Source: Gambelia wislizenii (Eukaryota > Chordata > Lepidosauria > Squamata > Crotaphytidae). From it: a DNA stretch of 64,000 nucleotides. The position numbers were made by a program, and so were the translations under genes. Below the pieces are notes generated by a model. It made no database searches. It was not told the DNA's origin and was given only the letters and a program-made list of their open reading frames with translations. Positions 22,901 to 34,900 of the stretch are shown here, one piece after another. Positions within the stretch are counted from its first letter, which is position 1, and each line of letters opens with the position of its first letter. The stretch covers positions 281,474,265-281,538,264 of the forward strand of contig JAUMIR010000003.1 in the NCBI GenBank assembly GCA_030847615.1, in the 5' to 3' direction.

Positions 22901-25900
22901 CATACAATTATCGATTATAGCATTCTAATTTATGACTGTACAAAGTTTTATTTCTCCTATTTAAAAAATACAGCAACCTGATCCAAGAAAAATGGGCAGT
23001 TGCTATCCTATTCCATATATTTACTTTCCAGCATCATTGCAATTTTCAATCATATAATGTCCCAATTAGAATGGTTCTTTTAACCTGTTATTTTTCTCTT
23101 TTCCTTTGTGCAAATTACATATCATTGCACTGGTTTGTGCCAAAACATTTACCACTTGATTACTGTAATATTACCATGAAGCTTTATAGGTTCAACACCA
23201 CAGACAAAAATCTTGAAATAATTTCAAGTGCAGTCCTTTCAGTTGAGTCTATTCACTCAGTCAGCTTCCTGTCTCGAGACACTGAGGCATATGCTTAACA
23301 CAATCCTTTCAAGTGGAAATGGCAGGGATTGAACCTGGAAACTTCTGTGTACACAGCATGTACACTACAACTCAGCTATAGTTCACCCCCCAAGCAAGGG
23401 AATTTATGCAACAAGATCTCATGACAAATAACTGCCACAGGGATCATGTCAAACAGTTCTACAGAGATTCTTACTGAGGTGTACTGGGATAGTTCGTTTT
23501 GCTAATTTGTTTTGGTATCCATGTTAAATATCACAGATAATATTACAAATTCTTACTTTGCTGGTTCTTCTTCCTCAGCTAACTCTTCCTCTAGTTGTAT
23601 AAATGTTTGAATCTAGATAGTGGAAGTAATGGAAGAAAAACAAAAGAAACCCAAGGTATTAGTACATTGAGTTAAACCAGGAGCTCCGTACTCTGGGGTC
23701 CTGAAAAAGCATCATGGACACCTTCACAAAATGGCTGCCACAGAAGCATGTCAAGCTCCTTATTGATTGATTGTACTGACTAGCCACTGCAGAGAAGCTA
23801 TCTGTAACAGGCTGCTTTTTCCCACAGAAAGGAAAACTGGTGAGACCATAAGACAATTAACTTGGGAGCAGCCCCCCTTCCCCACCAAATGTGGGGTGAA
23901 GATCCTTCTATTCAAGAATGGGAACCTTGAATGCACAAGAGGCTTTAACTCTCTTTCCCCTGCTGTGGTCCTGCTCTGGATGGGGCTCTCTATGTCTGAA
24001 TTCTGTATTGCAAAAAGAGGTCAGAACTTAGCTGTGCAGTTTGCCCAGCTTCCAAATAATTTTTTTTTTTACTTCAATATCTTTAAAAAAAATTAAATTA
24101 AAAACTGGGATGAACATGATCCTCTTGCTGATAAGTGCAAAGGGAGCTTTCAGCAGGCACTGTGATGCCTTCAGGTGTTATTGTGGGTACTCCAAGGCTA
24201 AAAAGCAAGCTTCTCTTCAATGAAGGCTCTTTCTCCTAAAGCTTACTATCTACTTATTAATCTATTATTACTTACCAGTTCTGTCACCATGATTGGCCAT
24301 AATGAGGTTAGGTGCTGAGGGGAAATTCTTAGCAACAGAACTCTGAAAAACAGGAACATCTGAGCAGCTACTATGGAAGTCTGTCCAACACGCAAGTTGT
24401 CAGTCAATCGCTCTAGAATAAAATTTAAACAAATAAGAAAAAAGAAAGAAAGAAAATGGAAAAGAAAAACAGAAAAAAGAATCAACATACTTAACAAAGC
24501 AGGATGGAGATCTGAATTAGTATAATTTTGTCACATCTAACACACACTTCAAAGATTGTCATAACTGGGGTGGAGGGGGAACATAACAGAAGACTATGGC
24601 TTCCAGAAAAATGGGGGGGGGGATTCTGCACACTTAGATGCTATCCAAAAGGATTGTTTTCACACATTCCAACATCCCACCCACTCAATATAAAATTAAT
24701 GTAAGTTAATACAGATAATAACTGTGCAGAACTATGCAAACAAGACTGTAATACAAGATCTCTTTCATGGGTGATTCCTGGTAATGAGCATTAGAAGGTG
24801 GAAAGAAATCTACAAAGAAAAGAAACATTTGTGTCATGCATGTCAATCATGGGTTGAGAAGCTGCTGCCTGTGGGCCATACATAGGCATCAGCCTCTTTC
24901 ATTAGCCATGCAGTCTTGACTCTGGCTATGCCCACTGCTGGAATATGGACCCTGACAGTTTTTTGTGAATGCAATGTGAACTCAAAGAGTGGGGGGAGTC
25001 TTCCAACCCTGAAATAAACTAGGAAGTTAGGAAGAGTGATACATGCTGAAGGCTTTTGATAGTGAAAATAAGCTACAGAGATAGGTCAAGAGATTACCAA
25101 GGCTTGCATGTACATTATTAAATGTTTTTCAGGATGTGCTGAAGACCTAGTAAGAACTTTGGGACCCTCTGTACTTATATTTACAAGTTATATTTATAAG
25201 CTACATATTAGCTACATATTAGATCTGTAGGAAAGGTGGGTAAGAAATCATCATCATCGTTATCATCATTGTTGTTGTCACATTAGTGGTGCTGCCACTC
25301 TGCCAATGAGCTCAAGGTAATTTCTTTGTTCCTTCACACTCTATCCTCACAACAACCCTGTGATGTAGGTCAGGCAGAGAGAGCAAGAGACTGCCCAAAG
25401 TCACCAGTGAGTTTTATGGCTTATTGGGGAATTGAACCTTGATACCCCGCCCCCCCACACCAAATCTCAGTTTTATACTAACCACTAAATCACACTGGCT
25501 TCTGTTTAATTGTTTTAAATTGCTCCTTTCATTTAATCCTGTTTTATTCTTTGAACTTGTTTTGTTATGTAATTGCATTTTTATTCAATAGTACTATGAA
25601 CTGCCCTGAGTTCCATTTGGTTTATTTATTCCCCACTTTGTCCAAGCTGGAATGGGAAGGCACTTGCTATGTGCCCTGCTGGAGAGAAATGGGGCGCTGG
25701 GTTGTTTGTGCCTTGCAAATAATTCTTCATCCCCTGACCATCTCCTTGCACAGAGTGGGTAGGGGGGGGCACCAAGGATTGCCTCTCAACTCACACTGCA
25801 TTTCAGACAAAGGACAAGATGACATCCCTTGGGGATAACTAGAAAGTTATGGGTGGCCATCAAGACCAAGCAGCATATAGGAATGAATGACAATGACTCT

Positions 25901-28900
25901 CTGCCAAGCTATAAAATTCTATCAGTTTGGGAAAAGAATTTGCATTCCTCAGTTCTGTGATTGGCAACTCTTGGGGTGGAGGATGATCTTGTTCTTATGA
26001 GCAATACAGATTACTGCCAATCTGGAACCTCTGCTTGGCTCAGCTTGCAAATTAAGCCGAATCATGGTTTGACATTTAAATGAGAAAGTACCAAGTATAT
26101 GTACTCACTGCTCTTACCTTTTCATATTCCCACCCTTTTCTAGCAACTCAGTTTGCAGTAACATCTCAACTGGCAATCTATGGGGCTGATTACCCTCCAA
26201 ACCAGACTCATAAACAAATTTTATCCTGACTTGCAGGTCTGACTTAGACACCAAGCACAAACTATAGCTCACTGCTTAAAATGCAGGAAAAACCTACAGT
26301 TTGCCTACAAAGAAGAAATGCAAGAGGGTATTAGTGCAAGGCTTTTTCATGTAACATCAAACGATAGTTTGGCATTACATATGAACTGAATCTGTGTGAA
26401 GTTTGTTTCCATTAAGGTTGAAATTTTACTCTGAAGAAAGACAGCTAGCAACATTCAACCTGCATAAATATTCTGACAAACTGTTAAAAAAGAATGTGCA
26501 CAGGCACAACTCTGAACGCCATGCTTCCAGCTCATAGTTCAAGTTTTCGTTTGCATTGTTCTCTGAATGCTAAGGAAAAAATGTATTATTTATATTAACT
26601 TTAGAACTGAACATTTATAAATGCTGCAAAATAGAAACTCACCTTGTATTAAAGGAAGGTAAAGATGATATTGATCAATTTCTCCGCTGAAAATGGCAAA
26701 AGCTTGACGCTTTAGCAACATTGCCTTTTGCTCAAAACTTGGAAAAAGTTTTAAGGAGCTGCTCTGCATATCTAGAATTAAGATAATAATTAGTATTAAC
26801 ATTAACTTGCAACTTTTTAGGAAGCACACAGTTGCTATTTTAACAGATTACTTGATCAGGTTAGCAGTTCAAAGGGACAAAACAATAAAATCATTACATA
26901 TCAACAGCCTTGGTGTAACCAATTAAGAAACAGATTCAATTTCTTGTTTTCTTCATTTTGATTTAAACTTTTTCTTAAAGTAATGGGGGGGGGGAATCAA
27001 TTATAAGAGAATACTTACTCATCAAATCTTTAAACATAGTTTTTTCATGTGTAAGAAGATGATCAATAATGGCTCGCCAGCTGAAGGAATATGATAATCA
27101 AGTAAAATTTAATGTAATTTATATTTAAATCTTCCATGTAAGTTAACATTTATGTAACATTCACTGATTCTATGAGGCTACTCTAGTTGGGACTAACAAT
27201 TAGATTGCTACCCAAATCCTGGATTTCTTTAAAATCAAGTCTTGGGGGAAAAATATGCTGATGATTAAAGGCTATTCTTACAATGAAGCCCAATGTTGTC
27301 TGAGTGAAATTATTGCAAATTTAACTGCTATTTTGCTTTTAGAGAGATTTCAAATGCAAGTTAGAATTATGTCACCAAAATGCAGTGATGACTGTCATCG
27401 TGTTAATTCAGAAAGCAGCTGCAAGACAGCCACAGTCATATGTCTTACTGAATGCATGAAGTGTCCATCTGGAAAAAAGCTGGGTCCATATATAGTTCCA
27501 GAACATCTTTCTTCCATGCCCGTTTGGTATAGGCATAGCCACTTAGGGAGCTGAGCAACTGAGTACCAGCACGGAAGCTTGGAAGGTTGTAGGCACTGTA
27601 AACACACATAATACACAGATCACGCACTTCGAAAATATGTATGACAAAATCTGCAGAAATTCCTTACAACAATGTTCTGCCTATGGTAAATTCTACTTAA
27701 ACTTTACTGATTAGCAAGATACTATGCATAGATTAGTCGTAAGGAAACTCAATGGTCCATGCATGGCAGGGGGTTGGACTGGATGGCCCTTGAGGTCTCT
27801 TCCAACTCTATGATTCTATGATTCTATGAGGCCTCTTCCTATTCCATGAAAATTAGCATATCTGTTTCCTAAACTAGAGCTAGTTACTTCAGCAAAGAGA
27901 ACAACCATAGCATAGGTAACATTTAACGCTCTTCTCTACTCCCTAAAAATAGCATAATTGCTTTGCTACCTTATATTAGAAGCTAAGGTTACTCTTGAAT
28001 TTGATCATAATCCATTTGAAAGTTTTAACAGGAAAGCAATAATTGTTTCCATAGTTTATCCTGGATTCTTATCATTACCAAATTCTGTCATGTTAGGCCC
28101 TACAGTGTTGGCCAAATGCTGACTTTCTCACCATCAAAATGCAAGCAAACATTAACTGGCAACGTAAAGTCGAAGGTTTTCATGGCTGGCATCCAAGGTT
28201 TTCCATGGTTTTTTTCCAGGCTGTAAGGCTGTGTTCTAGAAGAATTCATTCCTGATGTTTTGCCTGCATTTGTGGCTGACATCTTCATTCTCTGAAAATG
28301 TCAGCTGCAGATGCAGGCGAAACGTTAGAACATGAGTCAACAGTGTGATGAGGCAGCTAAAAAGGCCAATGCGATTTTGGCCTGCATCAATAGAAGTATA
28401 GTGTCTAGATCAAGGGAAGTAATAGTGCCACTCTATTCTGCCTTGGTCAGGCCTCACCTAGAATACTGTGTCCAGTTCTGGGCACCACAATTCAAAAAGG
28501 ATATTGACAAATTGGAGCATGTCCAGAGGAGGACGACTAAAATGGTGAAAGGTCTGGAAACCATGCCTTATGAGGAAAGACTTAGGGAGCTGGGTATGTT
28601 TAGCCTGGAAAAAAGACGGTTAAGGGGCGATATGATAGCCCTGTTTAAGTATTTGAAGGGGTGTCACATGGAGCAAGCTTGTTTTCTGCTCCAGAGACTG
28701 GAACATGGAGCAATGGATGCAAGCTCCAGGAACAGAGATTCCACCTCAACATGAGGAGGAACCTTCTGATAGTAAGAGCTCCTCGGCAGTGGAACACACT
28801 CCCTCGGATCGTGGTGGGGTCTCCTTCCTTGGAGGTCTTTAAACAGAGGCTGGATGGCCATCTGTCAGGGATGCTTTGATCGTGATTTCCTGCATGGCAG

Positions 28901-31900
28901 GGGGTTGGACTGGATGGCCCTTGTGGTCTCTTCCAACTCTTCCAATACAAATCTATGATTCTATGATTCTAGAACACGGCCTCACAGCCTGTAAAAAACC
29001 CATGGAAAACCTATTAACTGGCAAGTGTGACATGGATGGTACTGAATGAGACAATACTCTGTTAAACTACTATCACTTGGGTAAAATAATTATTTGAATA
29101 ATGGCGTTGTAAAAGTAGAAATTGATGTCAAACATTTTTTTATCCATTTAATGAGTTCGAAAAAATACTGTAGAAGATAATAGCTTGATAATATATAGCT
29201 AAAAAATGGACCTGTTTAGGTTTAATAAATTCTGAATAAAAGATATAATTCACAATTAATCTCATCTAGATTGAAAGAGATAGATTAAAGCCTTTTTTTG
29301 ATATGTTTTGGTTTTATAATATTTATTTTATATAAGAACTTATTTTAGAGCTTATACCCTAATCTGGTGCCCTTCAGATATACTGGACTTACAGCTCTCA
29401 TGATGCTGGCTTAGGATTGTGTGACACACTGGGATGCAGTGATCTAGAAGCTTAGCAGGGGCTCTTTCACACTACACAATTATAGCACTATAATTCCAAT
29501 TTAACTGCCATAGTTCCATCCTATGGAATCTTAGGATTCACAGTTTTAAGAGGGGCATTTAGAATTCTCAGGCAGAAAGCTGTAGTGCCCCATAAAATTA
29601 TAGGTTCTAGGATTCCATAGAATGCCCACATGACAGTTATAGTTGTGCTATAATTGTGTATTATTTATTTTTTTATTAGTAATTTATATTTCAATACATT
29701 TTAGCTGGTTTAACCATTGTTTTAATAACACTGGCATTTGATTCTTTTAAAAATGTTGGTAGGATAGGATTTTTGATGTAATTTTGTTTTATATTTTTGT
29801 AAGCCACCTTGGAGCCCATTCTGTAAATAAATAAATAATAGTGTGAAAGGATCCTAGACCTGTATACTTATCAGCTGAAGCGACCCTTTACAGAGTTGCC
29901 ATAAAAAAACGTAATATTTATTTAAATGCTCTCAGTCTGACTATTAACACTTGAAATTTTTAATCTAGCTTCTGTTACACTATTGATTACTAAAAATCAT
30001 TAGCAGTGCCTTTATAGTGAAAAGAATTCCGTTTAATTTACAGGTTGGATCTGGAATTCAGAAATACAGCAGAACCACCATATCCACTGATTCAATTATC
30101 CACGGGACACAAAACAGCACACCTACCATAGAGTCTACCTAGAAAGTGTGTCCTCTCTAGCCATTTTCTAGGTCCTCCAAGGCAATTCTATGGTATTTTA
30201 AACCAGAAGTCCCATTATTTTCAGTGGTGTTTGCTATTATCCATGGTTTTCGGTAGCCATAGGCCCCCTGAGAACCAATCTCCAGTCAATACGGGGGTCC
30301 TACTGTGTTCCAAAATCCAAAATTGTCCACATGGGCAGATTTCTGATGGTTCAATGCAGGACCAGTAAGGAATTTTGCCCCCCCCGCAATGCTTTATTTG
30401 GGGGCCCCCATATGTTTATCTCTGGTCAATGTAACCTAACTCAACCTAAGCTATTCACATTACAGGGTATTCAGATTATTACTAATAATGTTTTTGCATC
30501 AGGAGGGTTACTTCAGGGGCTCCCACAATGATGGCCTCCCCTGTGGATGCTGACGCCGCTGGTGCCTTAAACCGGCCCTGGTTCAATGTACATACACTTT
30601 GTTTCATGCACAAAATTATTTAAAATATTGTAAAAAAATTAACTTCAGGCTGTGTGTATAAGGTGCATATGAAGGTGCATATGAAACACAAATGAATTCT
30701 GTGTTTAGACCTCAGTCCCATCTCCAAGATAGCTCATTTTATATATATACAAGTATTTCAAAGACTCAACTCCAAAGACTCAACCTGTATTTGACCTCAC
30801 CTTTCTTCCAAAACAGGGACTCAAGGAAGCTCACATGATTAAAAAACAAGTACAAATAAAACATGAAATTATAATTAATCATAACATTATTCCCACCCTG
30901 TTAAAAGCCCTTTCCTCAGAAGCAAGTTAATTTGTTAAAATACTACCGATATAAAAAGGCCTTTGCTGCCTATTCTAGGCAATGCATGCTATGCTTTTCC
31001 TAAAGTTTTAATTTTGTTAAGAAAAATGAATCTGGAGATTGTTCCTTTATTAATTCTTGTTCCTACAAAACCAAAATTAAACCCAATCTTAAAATTATTC
31101 ACATTGCAGTGTTTCTCTGAATCACATTAATCATCCATAGACACTTAATTTCTTAAGAATCAAAAGCATCCTAAACCCTGGAAAGAGAGAAAAATAATGC
31201 TCAGCATAACTAATAGAAATGTGTACATTGTAAAAATCCCGTATATATGGCTTATAGAAAAAGCGATTTACATACCTGTGATTGCGTAAGTAAGGAAACA
31301 CATAATACAGCAAACGTGAGATTAAAGGCACTGCTTTCTCTTTTTCATCACTTCGATAAACCATATCCAAGAGAGCAGCAAGAACCTAGAGAAAAATCAT
31401 TCCATGTTTAAAAGGTATAGCTCTTTTATCATTAGAACAATTTTTTTCAAAACACCTCATCTTTTTTATTTATTTCCATCGCTGAACAAAAATTGTGCCT
31501 ATGACTTAGCTATTCACAGAAGACGTTCATACACACTTTCAGGTATTAAAGGTGATGCATGTGTAAACAACTTAGTCTGTTAAACAAGGTTAAGGGAAGT
31601 TCTGTGAGCATATGCAGGTCACAAATGTGGCATGCATTTGTGTTCAGTATGTGTGTGTGTGAGCCAGCATGGTGTCATGGTTTGACTGTTGGAATAGGGC
31701 TCTGGGAGACTAGGATTCGAATCCCTACTGAGTGACTGAGTAGAAATTGACTCAGTGACTTTGGGCAAGTCACACTCTCTCAGTCTCAGAGGAGGTCAAT
31801 GGCAAAGCTCCTCTGAACAAATCTTGCCAAGAAAACGCTGTGATAAGATCGTCTTGGGGTCTCCACAAGTCGGAAATGACTTGAAGGCGCAAAACACAAC

Positions 31901-34900
31901 ATGTGTGTTATGTGTGTATATACACATATAAGTAAATGAGCATTTATACCTACATGTGTATAGCAATGTATAGACAGAAAAGACAGAGCGTATTATGTAT
32001 TATGTATATGTATAGCAGCATAAAGAAAAAAAGAAATCAGCACTCACCTCTGCAAGGAGAGAGAGGGCTTGAACACTGTAGACTGATGGAGCAGAGGCAG
32101 AAACCATTGAAGAAGGTATTGCTGAAGTATCTGTAGAAGTGACATTTTTTACTTTTAGGACAATGCTGCAATTTTTACTACAACAGTATTAGTTTTTTTA
32201 GGGGAAAGCAATTGCAAAGAAAGTAGACAAGATCTACACACTGCAGACAGTGGAATAAACTGGACAAAAAAACCAAGACATTTTATTGCCTCAAGCATCT
32301 AATCTAAAGGGCTACTCACATGCCCAATGCCTTTCAAAAAATACCAATAAAGGAGAATTGGAGATTGTCTAGATGGTGAAAAACTCCTCATAGAATTTGA
32401 GAATACCTTTTGAACCAATGAAATCCTGCAGTGATTTGCCATTTTTGGAAGGGGGGGGCAAAAAATGTGAGAAAAGCCTTTGTGGCTTTCTCTGAAGTTT
32501 TTTTTTTTTTTTTTTTTTTAATGCATGGAAATGTACATTACCAGTTGTTTGGACAAACCAATGTGCTGCACAGTGCATTCTGGAAGTCAAAAGCTGATTG
32601 GTTGGCCATGCACGGGGGGTGGGCTTGCCAGCAATGAAGTCATCCGAACTGCCATTTTTTCATTTTGCAGTAGTGACCATGCACATTTTTGCAGTGGTAA
32701 GGCAACTAAACAGTTTTTTAAGTGGAAGATCACACTTCCACACCTTAGATATAAAGTTAAAAAAAAACTGTGCAGTGGTGGCAACTTGTGGAGAATAATA
32801 ATGTCAGTAATTCATTTGCATTCACCACCTTAATTCACAGGCATGCCTCCGTGTGAACTTCAAACACGGATAACTTCACATACCAGTGATCTTGCAAAAA
32901 AAAATAATAATCTGTGGAGACAAATGAATGCTGTTGTGATTTTGTGTTCTCTCTCTCTCTCTGGCTTTTCTTCGCAAACGAAGATTCAGGAAGGACTCAT
33001 CCCGCGCCTTCTGCAAGCGCGCTGATGACTAAAAAGGCCAATCCGAGATAAACAAGTCCGGTTGCAAAAAGTGCAGCAGAAGGTCTCCTTGGGTGATGTT
33101 TTTGGGTTGTGATTCTTTCTGCGTTGTCGTTTCTCTTCAAGACTTGTTCGTCGTGAGTTCTCAAATAAGGCTGCAGCATTGTGGATAGTGCGTCTCCATG
33201 CCTCCCGATGTGAGGCCAGGGCGGACCACCGTTGGTGATCAATCTGGCCAAGCCTGAGATGTTGTGTTAAAGCACAGCAATCCACATTATATCACCTTGT
33301 TTAGACAAGCCCTTGGTTTGGAAAGGAACAATGTAGAGCAAAGCAGCACTGAGAGAGGAAGTACAGTTGTCCCTTCACATCCGTGGCTTTGCCATTTGCG
33401 GTTTTGAGTATTCGCGGTTTCCCTCACCCACCCACCCACCCCTCTCTGTTCTCTTCCTTTCCCTTTGCAAATGGAGTGAAGGTCCAGGCAATCACGGGTG
33501 GGGGGGAGGCAAAGCCTCTGAAATCGCTCCTCTGCTGCTTCTTTGCTCCCTTTGCAGGGAGAAGGAAAGCATAGCAGAGGGGTGATTTTGAGGTTTGCCT
33601 CTCCCTCCCTGCTTCCCTGGGTCTTCCTTTCCCTTTGCAAAGGAAGTGAAGGTCCAGGCAAGGGTGGGGGAGGCAAAGCCTCTGAAATCGCTCCTCTGCT
33701 GCTTCTTCGCTCCCTTTGCAGGGAGAAAGAAAGCACAGCAGAGGGGTGAGTGTTATTCGAGTTTTTTTGGTGACCCTAACTCCCATGAATGTGAAGGGAT
33801 GACTGTACTCTGAAATCTTCCCTCACCAAACATGGTGTGGGGGGGATGGGTCCATTTGAATCAGAGAAACAGCAGGCAAAGAAAGAGTTAAATACCATGT
33901 TCTCCCCCATTGCTTGAGTGATTTAAAATTTCTCAGCCTGGCTTTTTTTTTTTTAAAGGTGTTGAAGGATTGCTACAAAAGTTAGCATTTAATGTGTTTT
34001 TAAATGTTGAAGAAGAGGTTTTTTGCGACTTGAACACTATCATTCTACACTTTGAGAGCAGGTCCAAAAGACTTGTTTTCATTTTTGGGAGATAATTTTT
34101 TTTACTAGTATATAGAGACATCTGGGATTCTACTACACAGGGCAAAAGACCTGAATCAAAGAAGCAGCTGTCATGCATTTGTAAAGGACTGCAGCCCTAG
34201 TGAGTTTAATAATGGGTTTTAAAAATCTACTCCCATCTATTTTTTGCAAGTCACTCATGTGGTTGACTAAAGGGTGGCTCATAAATAATTTAAACAGAAG
34301 TTGTGTAATTGAAGGAATAGTTGTGCCATCAAAAGCCTGTATTGCCCAGAAAGGAGCCTTTGCATCTTAGAATAACTTGTTCCAAACACTAGGTAATATA
34401 ACCCAATTTGGCTTCTGTTGATACTACTATACTTACTTGTATTTTTCCTTTTAAAAAAGAGGGAAGCGCATTGATCAGCATTGTTGGTACAGAAAGATGC
34501 TTTGCATTTATGTTAACTCATTTGTCCTCAAAATTGGAGGGTGGCAGGTGGGCACACTGTGAACCTCAAAGCCTCTAATCTAATTGTCTGCTCCTTCTCT
34601 CCATTTTAAGACCAGAAAATGTCCATAGGCATTGGCTTAAATAACCACTACTGGATTAAAAAGACAAAGACCTTTTTATTCAGGTAGGCCTTTGGCCACT
34701 GTCTTCACTAGCAGCAGAAGGAGCTCTTAGCTGGATGGGTGCTGTACTTTTCTTTTATTGGTGCATTTTAAATTGTTTTTTATTTTTATTTTTCAAAGAT
34801 GGTATTATATTCTTGCAAATCACCCTGAATCCAATTCATGGGAGAAAGGTGGGATATAAATCAAACCAACCCATACTGCCTTTAATCCCTCCTCCTTGAT

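Larger units (their letters stand above)
27596..31275 (-). other. DOP1B intron between exons p and q
   Basis: About half of this 3.7-kb intron is the repeats listed at 27758-30305. The interval 30306-31275 contains low-complexity A/T sequence and no recognised element. Confidence 0.5.

Noticed and set aside
23318..23390. A tRNA gene
   Set aside because: Only tRNA-like A and B box remnants are present with no cloverleaf or acceptor stem; it is a SINE head.
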